A stretch of DNA of 64,000 nucleotides from Ureibacillus sp. FSL W7-1570 (GCF_038593265.1 NZ_CP151979.1:930001-994000), one strand, 5' to 3'; positions 25,928-38,145 are shown, counted from the stretch's first letter. Notes: generated by a model from the letters alone, not told the origin. Numbers and translations are program-made.

Positions 25928-27259
25928 TTATTGGTATTGTTCTTCAAGGACGCGGACAAATTGCCCTTCATTATGCGGATAACCGGATTTTGTGATTTTC
26001 ACTTTCACCAATTTTCCAATCAAATCCGATGATCCTTCAAAAACGACGCGTAAATAATTATCCGTGTACCCCGCCAACATGTTTGGGCCAAATTCTTTCA
26101 CATGTTCTTCCGGAATGACTTCCAACACTTCCCCTTCAAATCGGGAAGCGTACTCTTTCGCCAATTGATCATTTAATGTGATTAACCGGTGTACCCGCTC
26201 ATTTTTCACTTCCTCATCGATCTGGTTTTCCATCCGGGCCGCCGGAGTTCCTGTCCGTTTGGAATATGGGAACACGTGAAGTTCCGCAAATTTATGTTCT
26301 TTTACAAAGTTGTACGTTTCCATAAATTCCTCTTCCGTTTCACCCGGGAAACCGACGATGATGTCGGAAGTGATCGCCAAATCCGGCAATGCTTCTTTCA
26401 ATTTATTCAACCGTTCCGCAAAGAACGCCATCGTATATTTGCGGCGCATGCGTTTTAATACCGTATCCGAACCGGATTGAAGAGGAATGTGCAAATGGTT
26501 GACCACAATTTTCGATTCGCGGAGTACGTCAATGACTTCATCCGTCAATTGGGAAGCTTCAATGGATGAAATTCTCAAACGCTTGATACCTTTCACATTC
26601 GCTTCGATGTCACGAAGAAGCTGCGCCAAATTATAATCTTTGAAGTCTTGTCCGTAACCGCCTGTGTGGATGCCGGTCAAGACGATTTCCAAATAGCCTG
26701 CATCGACAAGGGCTTGAGCTTGTTTGATGACCGCCTGAGGGTCGCGGGAACGCATAAGTCCACGTGCCCATGGAATAATGCAGAAGGTGCAGAAGTTGTT
26801 GCAGCCTTCCTGGATTTTCAATGAAGCGCGGGTGCGGTCCGTAAAATATGGAACGTCCATTTCTTCAAACACACGGTTTTTCATGATATTGCGGACTGCG
26901 TTGATCGGCTGTCTTTCTTTGCGGTACTGCTCGATATAATCAAGCATTTTCGCGCGATCTTGCGTACCGACTACAATATCTACGCCGGGGATATCCATAA
27001 TTTCCGCCGGGGATGTTTGGGCATAGCAGCCTGTCACGCAAATCACCGCGTCCGGATTTTTACGGATCGCCCTGCGGATGACTTGGCGGGATTTTTTGTC
27101 CCCTGTATTTGTCACCGTACACGTATTTATCACATAAACGTCTGCCTGTTCTTCAAAATCAACTCGTTCGTAGCCATGTTCTTTAAATAATTGCCAAATG
27201 GCCTCGGTCTCGTAGTGATTCACTTTACAGCCTAATGTGTGAAAGGCCACAGTTTGCAA
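25928..27259 (-). CDS. mtaB: tRNA t6A37 methylthiotransferase MtaB
   Basis: Radical-SAM enzyme that turns t6A37 into ms2t6A37 in tRNAs reading ANN codons. The 443-aa protein has the N-terminal UPF0004 cluster cysteines C11, C47 and C78, the radical-SAM triad C153, C157 and C160 (CNNFCTFC) and a C-terminal TRAM domain (about 375-440). The start is a TTG with GAGGTG 7-9 bases upstream and gives the same N-terminus as B. subtilis YqeV. It lies 15 bp after rsmE, so the two are probably cotranscribed. Confidence 0.96.
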   Translation of the reverse strand: MQTVAFHTLGCKVNHYETEAIWQLFKEHGYERVDFEEQADVYVINTCTVTNTGDKKSRQVIRRAIRKNPDAVICVTGCYAQTSPAEIMDIPGVDIVVGTQDRAKMLDYIEQYRKERQPINAVRNIMKNRVFEEMDVPYFTDRTRASLKIQEGCNNFCTFCIIPWARGLMRSRDPQAVIKQAQALVDAGYLEIVLTGIHTGGYGQDFKDYNLAQLLRDIEANVKGIKRLRISSIEASQLTDEVIDVLRESKIVVNHLHIPLQSGSDTVLKRMRRKYTMAFFAERLNKLKEALPDLAITSDIIVGFPGETEEEFMETYNFVKEHKFAELHVFPYSKRTGTPAARMENQIDEEVKNERVHRLITLNDQLAKEYASRFEGEVLEVIPEEHVKEFGPNMLAGYTDNYLRVVFEGSSDLIGKLVKVKITKSGYPHNEGQFVRVLEEQYQ

Positions 27260-27274
27260 GGCAACACACCTCTT

Positions 27275-28015
27275 TCATTCAAATTCATATGATATGGCAG
27301 AAAGCACATATAAAGGTGCCGTTTCCGCTCGTAATATTCTGGGACCCAAAGCAACAGTGACTGCGCCTTGTTCTTTAAAGGCTTCCACTTCTTTCCTTGA
27401 AAGTCCACCTTCCGGCCCAAAAATAAATAAAATGGACTTCGATTCTTTATCATACACTTTTTTTAGCTTGTCCGCAAATCTTGTGTGCCCGCCCTTCGCC
27501 TCTTCTTCATCGGCAACAAATACGGCATCATAAAACGGAATTCTTTCCAGGAGCTGTTGGAATGAAAGAGGTGGAAAAATCTTCGGCACTAACGTTCGGT
27601 GGGACTGTTCCGCCGCTTCCTGGGCAATTTTCGATAAACGTTCGATTTTCCGGTCGCTCTTTTTTTCATCCCATTTCACGATGGAACGCTCCGCTGCAAA
27701 AGGGAGCAATGCATGCATGCCGAGTTCGGTTCCTTTTTGCGCAATGAACTCGAGTTTATCCCCTTTCGGCAAACCGCAAGCGATATCCACCTGAACGGGC
27801 ATTTCCGGTGATGGCACCGTTTCCCCCGTCTGCTCCACTTTCACGTCCTGACCTATTGAAAGAATGGTGCAAACATAAGCAATACCGTTTTGAACAACAA
27901 TTATTTTTTCGCCTTTCCGCATGCGCATGACTTTTGAAATATGCCGGGCAGCTTCGCCGGTGATCGTCATTTGCTTTTGGTCATTGAATGATTCCTCAAC
28001 AAAATACCGCTGCAT
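27275..28015 (-). CDS. rsmE: 16S rRNA (uracil-1498-N3)-methyltransferase
   Basis: SPOUT-class enzyme that methylates U1498 in 16S rRNA. The 246-aa protein starts MQRYFVEESFNDQ with an N-terminal PUA-like domain (about 1-70). The C-terminal knot has IFGPEGGLSRKEVEAF (about 200-215) and LGPRILRAETA (about 224-234), both typical of RsmE. GGAGG lies 5 bases before the ATG. It follows prmA after a small hairpin, as yqeU does in B. subtilis. Confidence 0.96.
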   Translation of the reverse strand: MQRYFVEESFNDQKQMTITGEAARHISKVMRMRKGEKIIVVQNGIAYVCTILSIGQDVKVEQTGETVPSPEMPVQVDIACGLPKGDKLEFIAQKGTELGMHALLPFAAERSIVKWDEKKSDRKIERLSKIAQEAAEQSHRTLVPKIFPPLSFQQLLERIPFYDAVFVADEEEAKGGHTRFADKLKKVYDKESKSILFIFGPEGGLSRKEVEAFKEQGAVTVALGPRILRAETAPLYVLSAISYEFE

Positions 28016-28034
28016 TCTGTCCTCCTAAAATAAG

Positions 28035-28057
28035 GAGTTGTCTTATCGACAACTCCA
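28035..28057 (-). terminator. Hairpin between prmA and rsmE
   Basis: Nine-bp perfect stem with a 5-nt loop (28057-28049 with 28043-28035), followed by TTATTTTAGGAGG on the minus strand. The T-tract is weak, so this may only partly stop transcription before rsmE. Confidence 0.6.
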
Positions 28058-28061
28058 TAAA

Positions 28062-28997
28062 TTATTTTTTCGCGATGATGGATACCCAATCTTCCAGCAT
28101 TAATACTTCTTCTATGGAAAAACCTGATTTTTCGAGGGCGCTTTTCACATCTTCTTTCTTCGCACCGATGATGCCGGATGTAATAAACGTGCCGCCCGGT
28201 TTCAGAATCCCATACGCATCATCGGTAAAGGTCATGATTACTTCCGCCAAAATATTGGCCACCACGACATCCGCTTCCGTTTGAACCGTCTCCAAAAGAT
28301 TTCCTTGATGCACTTCAACGATTGAATCGACATGATTTAGCTCTACATTCTCTTTTGCTGATTTTACAGCAACGGGATCCAAATCCAAAGCAATCACCTT
28401 GCCTGCCTTTAAAAGGGCTGAAGCAATCGAAAGAACCCCGGAGCCGGTGCCGACATCGATGACCACATCTCCCGGTTTCACGACTTTCTCCAACGCTTGC
28501 AGACACATCACCGTCGTCGGATGGGTACCCGTACCGAAGGCCATCCCGGGATCGAGCTCAATGATCAGTTCATCGGAATTTTTCCGTTCATATTCTTCCC
28601 AAGTTGGAACAATCGTGAAATGTTCGGATACTTTGATCGGATGGTAATATTGCTTCCAGGAAGTCGCCCAATCATCTTCGTTCACTTCGCAAGTTGTCAG
28701 GATGTTTTGTCCCACGTTGATATTGAAATTTTTCAAGTTTGCGATTGCAAGTTTTATCTCTTCGATGGTTTCAGCCAAGAAGCTGGAAGCGGGAAGGTAT
28801 GCTTTGACAATCACCCCTTCTTCAGGATAATCGTCCGGATTCAGGGCGTAAATTTCACCGAATTTATTTTCACGCTCTTTTAGATATTCTGATGAATCTT
28901 CAATCACCACTCCGCTGGCTCCAGCTTCATGAAAAATATTTGAAACGGCTTCAACCGCTTCATCAGTTGTCAGCACAGATAATTCAGTCCATTTCAC
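28062..28997 (-). CDS. prmA: Ribosomal protein L11 methyltransferase
   Basis: Adds methyl groups to L11 using SAM. The GTG at 28997 gives 311 residues beginning [10 protein letters not shown], the exact length and start of B. subtilis PrmA, with GGAG about 10 bases upstream; the TTG two codons earlier is less likely. The N-terminal L11-binding domain (about 1-55) leads to the methyltransferase domain with [31 protein letters not shown] and ANILAEVI. It follows dnaJ by 34 bp and belongs to the end of the heat-shock cluster, as in B. subtilis. Confidence 0.95.
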   Translation of the reverse strand: MKWTELSVLTTDEAVEAVSNIFHEAGASGVVIEDSSEYLKERENKFGEIYALNPDDYPEEGVIVKAYLPASSFLAETIEEIKLAIANLKNFNINVGQNILTTCEVNEDDWATSWKQYYHPIKVSEHFTIVPTWEEYERKNSDELIIELDPGMAFGTGTHPTTVMCLQALEKVVKPGDVVIDVGTGSGVLSIASALLKAGKVIALDLDPVAVKSAKENVELNHVDSIVEVHQGNLLETVQTEADVVVANILAEVIMTFTDDAYGILKPGGTFITSGIIGAKKEDVKSALEKSGFSIEEVLMLEDWVSIIAKK

Positions 28998-29031
28998 TTG
29001 CAATCACACTCCAATTTTTACTTATGATTCC

Positions 29032-30171
29032 TTATTTTGACTCACCTTTGAACGTTTTTTTGATTTTATCAAATAATGAACTGCTTTGTTCTTCCGGAAT
29101 ATCGCCGCTGATTTCCGCAAATTCACGAAGCAATTGTTTTTGCCGTTCTGTCAATTTCGTTGGCGTGATGACTTTCACGTTTACGTATTGGTGTCCTCTG
29201 CCGTAACCATGGACATTTTTGACACCTTTGTCTTTGATACGGAATTGGGCGCCGGATTGAGTGCCAGGCGGAATTCTGAATTTCACTTTGCCATGAATGG
29301 TCGGAACTTCAATCTCATCCCCCAAAGCCGCTTGCGGGAACGTGATTTTCAAATCGTAGTATATATCGTCTCCTTCCCGTACAAAGTAAGGATGTTTTCC
29401 AACTTTGAAGACGATGTATAAATCACCAGGAGGTCCTCCATTGATGCCAGGTTCCCCTTGGCCAGCCACGCGCAATTGTTGTCCGTCATCGATCCCTTCA
29501 GGAATGGTGATTTTGATTTTTTTCCGTTTTTGGACTCTGCCTTTTCCAGCACAAGTCGGACATTTTTCAACGATTATTTTACCAGTTCCATGACAGGAAC
29601 CACAAGTGCGTCGATTGACAATTCGGCCCAAAGGCGTTTCAATCGCTTGGCTGATTTGCCCTGTTCCGTTACATTTATCGCACGTTTTTGGACTTGTGCC
29701 AGGTTTTGCGCCGGAACCGTGGCAAGTATCGCACTCTTCTTCCCTTGGAATTTCGATTTCTGTTTGTTTCCCAAACACCGCATCTTCAAAAGAAATGTTC
29801 ATGCGATATTGCAAATCGTCCCCTTTTCTTGGAGCATTCGGATCTCTTCTTCGTCTTGAACCGCCGCCAAAAAACGTATCAAATATATCTTCAAAGCCGC
29901 CAAAGCCGCCGAAATCGCCGAATCCGCCGCCGCTGAAGCCGCCGCCTTGGCCATTGACTCCGGCGTGACCGAATTGATCGTATTGTGCCCTTTTTTGATC
30001 ATCGCTCAACACTTCATAGGCTTCATTGATTTCTTTGAATTTTTCCGCTGCATCCGGTTCTTTGTTCAAGTCCGGGTGATATTTTTTCGATAATTTCCGG
30101 TAAGCTTTTTTGATTTCATCCTTTGTCGCGTTTTTGCTGACGCCAAGGACTTCGTAATAGTCGCGTTTCAT
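29032..30171 (-). CDS. dnaJ: Chaperone DnaJ (Hsp40)
   Basis: J-domain co-chaperone that stimulates DnaK ATPase and delivers unfolded substrates. The 379-aa protein has the J domain with H32-P33-D34, a Gly/Phe-rich linker (about 70-105), four CxxCxGxG zinc motifs (about 145-215: [32 protein letters not shown]) and the C-terminal substrate-binding domains. It is downstream of dnaK, but two hairpins lie in the 336-bp gap, so part of its transcription may come from a separate promoter. Confidence 0.98.
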   Translation of the reverse strand: MKRDYYEVLGVSKNATKDEIKKAYRKLSKKYHPDLNKEPDAAEKFKEINEAYEVLSDDQKRAQYDQFGHAGVNGQGGGFSGGGFGDFGGFGGFEDIFDTFFGGGSRRRRDPNAPRKGDDLQYRMNISFEDAVFGKQTEIEIPREEECDTCHGSGAKPGTSPKTCDKCNGTGQISQAIETPLGRIVNRRTCGSCHGTGKIIVEKCPTCAGKGRVQKRKKIKITIPEGIDDGQQLRVAGQGEPGINGGPPGDLYIVFKVGKHPYFVREGDDIYYDLKITFPQAALGDEIEVPTIHGKVKFRIPPGTQSGAQFRIKDKGVKNVHGYGRGHQYVNVKVITPTKLTERQKQLLREFAEISGDIPEEQSSSLFDKIKKTFKGESK

Positions 30172-30344
30172 TACCTCACACTCGCTCTCTTTAACATAAC
30201 GTCTATTTTATCATATATGCTAAAGTTTTGTTTACGTTATAACCGCCAAATGTTGTACCTGCCGCAAACGCTTCATCAAATTATCGGATTTTTAATGCAA
30301 GCGTGTGCGATAGTTACGTTTTAATTCGTCTATATTCATGGAAA

Positions 30345-30373
30345 AAGTCAAAGACCAGAAACGGCTTTGACTT
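30345..30373 (-). terminator. Second terminator downstream of dnaK
   Basis: Nine-bp perfect stem (30373-30365 with 30353-30345) followed directly by TTT on the minus strand. Confidence 0.75.
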
Positions 30374-30436
30374 CATCCAACCCATGTATTCAACAACCAA
30401 TCGCTGATGAATAGTACAGCCATGTTGATAAAAGAG

Positions 30437-30485
30437 GCGAAAAGGCGGCGCGAAGGAGGGTGATTCAAATCAAGCCGCCTTTCGC
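30437..30485 (-). terminator. First terminator downstream of dnaK
   Basis: GCGAAAGGCGGC (30485-30474) pairs with GCCGCCTTTTCGC (30449-30437) with one bulged base; a short inner GATT/AATC helix sits in the loop. The trailing sequence is CTCTTTTATC. Confidence 0.75.
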
Positions 30486-30507
30486 TTTCACCAACATGGC
30501 AGTTTTA

Positions 30508-32349
<1,842 letters not shown>

Positions 32350-32370
32350 CTATTTCACACACAAATTTCA

Positions 32371-33000
32371 TTATTCATTTACAGAAACCATGGAAGGTCT
32401 TAATACGCGATCTTTCAATTTATAGCCTTTCTGCAATTCCTTCAATACGATGCCAGACTCTTTTTCAGGGTCTGATTCTTGCATGATGGCCTGATGAACA
32501 TTCGGGTCAAATGGTTGACCGACAGCCGGAATCACTTCAAGCCCTTCTTTTTTGGCCGCTTCGATAAGGGCATTGTAGACCATTTCAATGCCTTTATATA
32601 AAGAATTTGCGTCCTCAGAAGCAACTTTCACCTGCAATGCCCTTTCAAAGTTATCAATGACCGGCAATAAATCTGTCAATAGGCTTTGAGCGCGGTATTT
32701 TTCAGCAGCTTGCAGGTCAAGCTGGCTGCGACGGCGCAAATTCTCAAAATCCGCTCTCAATCTTAAATACCGATTTTCTTCTTCCGCCAATTTCGCTTCC
32801 AACTCGGCGATTTTCGCTTTATAAGCATCCACGGAAACTTCTTCTGAACTTTCCTCAGCCGATTTGTCCGCTTCTTCATTGTTTGCCGCTTCATCGTTTA
32901 CGGAAGCTTCTTCAATGGTTGCGTTTTCCGCTTTCTCGATTTGTTCTTCTTTCTCTATCGTTTCTTCCTGTTTGTTCTTGTTTTCTGCCGTTTCGGACAC
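32371..33000 (-). CDS. grpE: Nucleotide exchange factor GrpE
   Basis: Promotes ADP release from DnaK. The 209-aa protein has a very acidic, low-complexity N-terminal 60 residues, a long coiled coil (about 60-115, [28 protein letters not shown]) used for dimerisation, and the C-terminal beta domain with [11 protein letters not shown] and [20 protein letters not shown]. The start is GTG with AGGAGG 7 bases upstream. It lies between hrcA and dnaK with short gaps, in the standard order. Confidence 0.97.
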   Translation of the reverse strand: MSETAENKNKQEETIEKEEQIEKAENATIEEASVNDEAANNEEADKSAEESSEEVSVDAYKAKIAELEAKLAEEENRYLRLRADFENLRRRSQLDLQAAEKYRAQSLLTDLLPVIDNFERALQVKVASEDANSLYKGIEMVYNALIEAAKKEGLEVIPAVGQPFDPNVHQAIMQESDPEKESGIVLKELQKGYKLKDRVLRPSMVSVNE

Positions 33001-33012
33001 CTAAAATCCTCC

Positions 33013-34047
33013 TTACTGTCCATCGTTCAATTTTTCGGATAAAGTTCTGGATAACCCTCTTCTTACAATGTCAAGCAATGTTACGACCCGCTTATAATCC
33101 ATCCGGGTTGGACCAATGATGGCAATCGCCCCGTTCTGATCTTCTCCGGCACTGTAAGACGCTGTGATCACACTGCAGTGTTCCACAGCGATATGATTGT
33201 TTTCGGATCCGATGCGGATCGTAATTCCCTGTTTCACCGGCTGGAACAGAGAAATGACTTGGCTCTTTTTGTCCATTAAATCCAACAGTTGACGGATTTT
33301 ATTGATATCGTGGAACTCCGGCTGGTTTAACATATTGGTTTTGCCGCCAAAGTAAATTTTACTATCATTTTCCACAGATGCAACTTTTAGCAATGATTGA
33401 ATGATGGAATCCGCCATATGGACATGTTGTTTCAACACTTCATACGTTTCTTTTTCCAATTTGCTTTGAAGATGGATCAATGGAACCCCAATCAAACGTT
33501 CATTTAAAATATTCACCGTTTTTTCAATATCCGATGAATAAAAGCCCTCAGGCAATAAAATGACTTGGTTTTCGACATGACCCATATCTGTCACAATGAT
33601 CGCAACAGCAGTTTGTTTGGATAGCGGAATGATTTGAAAACGTTTGACCCTGTGTTCCGTCACATTCGGGCCGAGCAAAATCGCAGTATAGGAAGTCAAT
33701 TCAGACAAAATGCTGGCAGACTCCCGGATAATTTGTTCAACTTCGACTTTTTGCTTCTCAAAAATGGATTGAATCAAATTTATTTCCTCTACAGACATGC
33801 GCTTTGGCTGCAATAGGTGATCAACATAATAACGGTACCCTTTTTCAGAAGGGATGCGCCCGGATGATACATGCGTTTTTTCCAAATATCCCAGCTCTTC
33901 CAAATCCGCCATTTCATTCCGGATTGTGGCGGGAGAATAATTGATTCCCTTCTTCTTGGAAATCTGACGGGATCCTACAGGCTGAGCTGACGTAACAAAA
34001 TCATCAACGATAACTTGCAAGATTTGTAATTGACGATCAGTTAACAT
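33013..34047 (-). CDS. hrcA: Heat-inducible repressor HrcA
   Basis: Represses its own operon by binding CIRCE; its activity depends on GroE chaperonin, so misfolded proteins relieve repression. The 344-aa protein has an N-terminal winged helix (about 1-70, LTDRQLQILQVIVDDFV, YSPATIRNEMADLEELGYL), then the dimerisation and GAF-like domains. I use the ATG at 34047, which has GAGGTGG 6 bases upstream and gives the normal length; the longer frame would begin inside the CIRCE element. Confidence 0.96.
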   Translation of the reverse strand: MLTDRQLQILQVIVDDFVTSAQPVGSRQISKKKGINYSPATIRNEMADLEELGYLEKTHVSSGRIPSEKGYRYYVDHLLQPKRMSVEEINLIQSIFEKQKVEVEQIIRESASILSELTSYTAILLGPNVTEHRVKRFQIIPLSKQTAVAIIVTDMGHVENQVILLPEGFYSSDIEKTVNILNERLIGVPLIHLQSKLEKETYEVLKQHVHMADSIIQSLLKVASVENDSKIYFGGKTNMLNQPEFHDINKIRQLLDLMDKKSQVISLFQPVKQGITIRIGSENNHIAVEHCSVITASYSAGEDQNGAIAIIGPTRMDYKRVVTLLDIVRRGLSRTLSEKLNDGQ

Positions 34048-34061
34048 GAAAACCACCTCTG

Positions 34062-34088
34062 TTAGCACTCAAGAAGCGAGAGTGCTAA
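34062..34088. promoter_or_regulatory. CIRCE operator (HrcA binding site)
   Basis: Perfect TTAGCACTC-N9-GAGTGCTAA inverted repeat between the promoter and the hrcA start codon. It is the standard HrcA operator; binding blocks transcription of hrcA-grpE-dnaK. Confidence 0.98.
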
Positions 34089-34098
34089 TACTATAATT

Positions 34099-34127
34099 AA
34101 ATTAACAAAACAATGAATCAGTGTCAA
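34099..34127 (-). promoter_or_regulatory. Sigma-A promoter of the hrcA operon
   Basis: Minus strand: TTGACA (34127-34122), 17 bp, TAATTT (34104-34099). The -35 box is perfect, the -10 is weak, and CIRCE begins about 11 bp downstream. Confidence 0.65.
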
Positions 34128-34137
34128 CGAAATACCC

Positions 34138-35280
34138 CTACTCGCTCAACAAAAATTGTTGAAACACTTCATTGCCCAAGAAGCGGCCTTTTTTTGTCAA
34201 CTTCAATCGTTCTTCCTCTTCCGTGACCAACCCTTCATTCTTCAGTTCGTTGATAATTTCACCGTATTTTTCTTTCATGGAAAAACCCATTTTCATTTCA
34301 AATTGTTTGAAGGATACCCCTTCATTTTTCCGCAATCCCAAAAACATTTCTTCCTCGCATTTTTCCATCAATGTCACTTGATGGCTGTGAAGAACAGGAA
34401 GTTGTCCCATCCCGATGGACTGCAGATACTTTTTGATGGGACCATGGTTGGAATAGCGGACGCCCTTGATATATCCGTGGGCACCGGCGCCAAATCCCGC
34501 ATATTCATCGTTGTCCCAGTAAATTTTATTGTGGACGGATTCAAAACCTTCCTTGGCGAAATTGCTGATTTCGTACTGATGTAAACCGCCCTGTTCCATT
34601 TTCTCCATCAAACGTTCATACATTTTTGCCTCCAGCTCTTCTTCCGGCAATTGCAGTTTTCCTTTTGAATATTGAATATAAAAAACCGTTTTCGGTTCCA
34701 CGATCAATGAATAAGCCGAATAATGCGGCAAATTCAATGCAAGCGCCTTTTCAAGGGTGTCCTCCCATTGCTCCATCGACTGTCCCGGCAAACCGTACAT
34801 CAGATCGATGCTGATATTTTCAAAGCCGGCTTCCATCGCGTTTTCAATGGCGCGATATACTTCGTCATTTGTATGGGTTCTCCCCAGTTTTTTTAGAAGT
34901 TGTCCATCAAAAGATTGGACCCCTAAACTTAAACGGTTGACCCCTCCGCTTCTTAACACTTTCAATTTATCGACGGTCAGTTCATCCGGATTGGCTTCGG
35001 CTGTGAACTCCAACACATCGGTTGATAAATGTTGGGCAATGAGCTCCAACAGGCGGTCAAGCTGCCTTGGGGAAAGGGCTGTTGGCGTGCCCCCTCCCAA
35101 ATAGATCGTTTCCAGATTTGCAAATTGCTCAGGCGAGTTTAAAACGGCCATCGCCATCTCTTTCCCGACCGCTTCGATATATTCATCCACCGGCTGTTTG
35201 TGGAAATACACTTTGTTAAAATCACAGTAATTGCATATTTGATGACAGAACGGGATATGGATGTAAACCCCTCGGACCAT
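34138..35280 (-). CDS. hemW: Radical-SAM haem chaperone HemW
   Basis: HemN-like protein, now known as a haem chaperone that delivers haem to membrane proteins; it is not a proven coproporphyrinogen oxidase. The 380-aa protein begins MVRGVYIHIPFCHQICNYCDF, with the radical-SAM cysteines C12, C16 and C19, followed by YLGGGTPTALSP and the C-terminal HemN-type winged-helix region (about 290-380). The C16-x2-C19-x motif ends in Phe rather than Cys, the mark of HemW as against true HemN. It precedes hrcA as in B. subtilis. Confidence 0.93.
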   Translation of the reverse strand: MVRGVYIHIPFCHQICNYCDFNKVYFHKQPVDEYIEAVGKEMAMAVLNSPEQFANLETIYLGGGTPTALSPRQLDRLLELIAQHLSTDVLEFTAEANPDELTVDKLKVLRSGGVNRLSLGVQSFDGQLLKKLGRTHTNDEVYRAIENAMEAGFENISIDLMYGLPGQSMEQWEDTLEKALALNLPHYSAYSLIVEPKTVFYIQYSKGKLQLPEEELEAKMYERLMEKMEQGGLHQYEISNFAKEGFESVHNKIYWDNDEYAGFGAGAHGYIKGVRYSNHGPIKKYLQSIGMGQLPVLHSHQVTLMEKCEEEMFLGLRKNEGVSFKQFEMKMGFSMKEKYGEIINELKNEGLVTEEEERLKLTKKGRFLGNEVFQQFLLSE

Positions 35281-35356
35281 GGAAACCCTTCTTTCTACTA
35301 TTTATCTTACTATTGTACATTTTCAATCCGAAAATTCAATGTTGAAGGCACAGAAA

Positions 35357-35383
35357 AAAGCCACCCGATGACCGAATGGCTTT
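35357..35383 (-). terminator. Terminator after the Ltp-repeat gene
   Basis: AAAGCCA/TGGCTTT stem (35383-35377 with 35363-35357) followed by TTTCTG on the minus strand. Confidence 0.8.
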
Positions 35384-35386
35384 CTG

Positions 35387-35920
35387 TCATTGTAAATGAT
35401 CGATTGCATATTGCGCTTCTTCCGGAGTGAATTTTTCCCCATATTCGGAAACGAGCTGATCATAAATCGCCGAGTTGGACATGTTCATCGATTCCGCATA
35501 AGATTTGGCTTTTTTCAATGCATTTTCTTTCCAATCCCATTCCAGATGATCGACGGCATATTGGGCGGCTTCCGCCGGGAAACCTTCCCCGTATTCAGAA
35601 ACCAATTGATCATAAATGGCCGCCTTTGACATGTGCATCGTTTTGGCATAGGTTTCGGCTTTCTTCAATGCAGCCTTATACTCCCTTGGCACTTCTTCTT
35701 TTGCCGTTTCAGGAGCTGTATCGGCCGCTTCCTCATCAGCTACATCCGTTTCCTTATTCTCCTCCTCAACGGCATTCTTATCTTCCGCAGGGGCTGAAGC
35801 GTTATCCGCATCATCCGCCACTTCCTTTTCGTCGCCTCCGGATAAAGAACCGATAAGAGCGATCACAAAAACGATGACAAGCGCAATAAACCACCAACGT
35901 TTATAAAACGGTTTTTTCAA
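35387..35920 (-). CDS. Membrane-anchored protein with two Ltp repeats
   Basis: 177 aa. A basic N-terminus and one membrane helix (about 9-27) are followed by an acidic Ala/Glu/Asp-rich spacer (about 30-78) and two copies of a 45-50-residue domain (about 80-128 and 131-177), each with A-ETYAK/AKSYAESM-MS-AIYDQLVSEYGE-F--E-AQYA-DHL. This is the Ltp/host cell surface-exposed lipoprotein family (PF07553). Some phage members block DNA injection of superinfecting phages. There is no lipobox Cys, so it is not a lipoprotein; it would be held by the uncleaved helix with the repeats outside. It is a single gene, inserted between lepA and hemW. The role here is unknown. Confidence 0.85.
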   Translation of the reverse strand: MKKPFYKRWWFIALVIVFVIALIGSLSGGDEKEVADDADNASAPAEDKNAVEEENKETDVADEEAADTAPETAKEEVPREYKAALKKAETYAKTMHMSKAAIYDQLVSEYGEGFPAEAAQYAVDHLEWDWKENALKKAKSYAESMNMSNSAIYDQLVSEYGEKFTPEEAQYAIDHLQ

Positions 35921-36043
35921 TTTTCAAATCCCTCCCAGTCACTGAATCACGGTTGATTCTTTTCACTTATTGTTTTCCATCGTTTCAGTCATTAAACGGC
36001 AAAAAATATGGAAGGGATTGAAAGCTGTTGGAAATGAAAAAAA

Positions 36044-36065
36044 GACATAGCAACGTGGCTATGTC
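36044..36065 (-). terminator. Terminator after lepA
   Basis: Perfect 8-bp stem (36065-36058 with 36051-36044), loop of 6, then TTTTTTT on the minus strand. Confidence 0.9.
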
Positions 36066-36082
36066 CAAATTCGGCAAGCACT

Positions 36083-37912
36083 TTATTTATTTTCTTCATC
36101 CATTCGCAATACGGCCATGAATGCTTCCTGCGGGATTTCGACAGAACCGACCTGTTTCATGCGCTTTTTACCTTCTTTTTGTTTTTCAAGCAATTTGCGT
36201 TTCCGGGAAATGTCTCCCCCGTAACATTTGGCCAGCACGTTTTTGCGCATCGCTTTGATGTTCGAACGGGCGATGATTTTTGTTCCGATCGCCGCCTGAA
36301 TCGGCACTTCGAATTGTTGGCGAGGGATGATGTCTTTCAGTTTTTCCACAATCACTTTGCCCCGTTCATAAGCGAAATCCCGATGGACGATAAAGCTTAA
36401 TGCATCGACTTTCTCGCCATTGATTAATATATCCATTTTCACCAATTTGGATGGTTTATATCCAATCAACTCATAATCGAAGGAAGCGTATCCTTTCGTG
36501 CTTGATTTTAAATGGTCGAAGAAATCATAAACGATTTCAGATAGCGGCATTTCATAAATGATTGTTACGCGCGTTGAATCAATATAATCCATATTGATGA
36601 ATGTGCCGCGTTTTCTTTGGCAAAGTTCCATTACGGCACCGACATAATCATTCGGCACCATGATGGTCGCTTTCACATACGGTTCCAGCACTTGGTCGAT
36701 TTTTTGAGGAGCTGGCATCATGGACGGATTGTCCACTCTCACTTTGGAACCGTCCGTCATTTCCACTTCATAAATAACCGATGGCGCTGTTGTAATAAGA
36801 TCCAAATTAAACTCTCTCTCCAGACGCTCTTGGACGATTTCCATATGCAACAATCCCAGGAAGCCGCATCGGAATCCAAAGCCCAATGCCTGGGATGTTT
36901 CCGGTTCAAATTGCAGAGCCGAATCATTCAATGCGAGTTTCTCAAGGGCTTCTCGCAAATCGTTATATTTTGCCGTATCGATTGGGTAAAGTCCGCAGAA
37001 CACCATCGGATTCAATTTCCGGTAACCCGGCAGAGGCTCCTTCGCCGGACGGTCGGCAAGGGTGATGGTATCACCGACATTCGTATCGCTGATATTTTTG
37101 ATCGAGGCCGTGATGTAACCTACATCTCCCACCGTCAACTCTTCGACCGGATTGATTTTTGGCGTATGTACCCCGACTTCCACCACTTCATATTCGGCGC
37201 CTGTCGCCATAAAGCGGATTTTATCCCCCGGTTTTACGGTACCGTTGACGATTCTGATCAATACAACGACGCCTTTATAGGAATCATAGTAAGAGTCGAA
37301 AATCAAGGCTTGCAACGGTGCGTCAGGATCTCCCGATGGGGCAGGGATTTTTTCGACGATTTGTTCCAGAAGTTCATCAATACCGATGCCGGCTTTTGCA
37401 CTCGCCAACACGGCGTCTTCCGCATCCAAGCCAATCACGTCTTCGATTTCTCTGCGCACCTTTTCGGGATCGGCTGCAGGCAAATCGATTTTATTGATGA
37501 CCGGCAATATTTCCAAATCATTATCCAGGGCCAAATATACGTTGGCAAGCGTTTGCGCCTCGATTCCCTGCGCCGCATCCACCACCAGAATGGCCCCTTC
37601 ACATGCGGCCAAACTTCTTGACACTTCATATGTAAAATCGACGTGTCCAGGGGTGTCGATTAAATGGAAAATATAAATTTGTCCATCTTTTGCCTGATAT
37701 TTTAACTGAACGGCATTCAATTTGATCGTAATGCCCCGTTCCCGTTCAATGTCCATGGAATCCAGCAGCTGTTCCTTCATTTCCCGTTCAGTCAACGCTT
37801 TCGTTTTTTCCAAAATGCGGTCGGCCAATGTGGATTTGCCATGGTCAATATGGGCAATAATTGAAAAGTTTCTGATGCGTTTTTGACGTTCTAATCGTTC
37901 TTCGCGATTCAT
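36083..37912 (-). CDS. lepA: Elongation factor 4 (LepA)
   Basis: Ribosome-associated GTPase that back-translocates or aids initiation and 30S assembly. The 609-aa protein has the G domain with AHIDHGKST (20-28), DTPGHVDF and NKID, domains II and III like EF-G, and the LepA-specific C-terminal domain (about 490-609, [41 protein letters not shown]). I use the ATG at 37912 with GGAG about 7 bases upstream; nine extra codons in the open frame are not supported. It lies between spoIIP and hemW as in B. subtilis. Confidence 0.97.
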   Translation of the reverse strand: MNREERLERQKRIRNFSIIAHIDHGKSTLADRILEKTKALTEREMKEQLLDSMDIERERGITIKLNAVQLKYQAKDGQIYIFHLIDTPGHVDFTYEVSRSLAACEGAILVVDAAQGIEAQTLANVYLALDNDLEILPVINKIDLPAADPEKVRREIEDVIGLDAEDAVLASAKAGIGIDELLEQIVEKIPAPSGDPDAPLQALIFDSYYDSYKGVVVLIRIVNGTVKPGDKIRFMATGAEYEVVEVGVHTPKINPVEELTVGDVGYITASIKNISDTNVGDTITLADRPAKEPLPGYRKLNPMVFCGLYPIDTAKYNDLREALEKLALNDSALQFEPETSQALGFGFRCGFLGLLHMEIVQERLEREFNLDLITTAPSVIYEVEMTDGSKVRVDNPSMMPAPQKIDQVLEPYVKATIMVPNDYVGAVMELCQRKRGTFINMDYIDSTRVTIIYEMPLSEIVYDFFDHLKSSTKGYASFDYELIGYKPSKLVKMDILINGEKVDALSFIVHRDFAYERGKVIVEKLKDIIPRQQFEVPIQAAIGTKIIARSNIKAMRKNVLAKCYGGDISRKRKLLEKQKEGKKRMKQVGSVEIPQEAFMAVLRMDEENK

Positions 37913-38145
37913 ATCTCCACTCCTAACAAATGCCTCCATGCGATCGTTGTCCGTCTACACTCGCTTTCGCAGGAGGCTTAAACTTTCCGTATATACTGTT
38001 CTGATTTATAGCGTATTCTTTCATTCTTTTGTTCTTCATAAAATATAAACTAAGTTGAATTATACTATGAACCGGGACGAAAGCACAATAATAAACAAGT
38101 ATAGCAAAATAAGGGGCATACACGATTCGGTTCGTGCAAAAAAAC

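Larger units (their letters stand above)
30172..30507 (-). other. dnaK-dnaJ intergenic region with two terminator-like hairpins
   Basis: 336 bp without a gene. Reading from dnaK, the first hairpin lies at 30485-30437 and the second at 30373-30345 (both listed). The remaining 170 bp before dnaJ is AT-rich and would have to hold any separate dnaJ promoter; I see no strong match. Confidence 0.7.

Noticed and set aside
36617-37621. 334-aa plus-strand frame opposite lepA
   Set aside because: Antisense shadow of a strongly conserved gene; its His/Phe/Arg-rich sequence is typical of such shadows.
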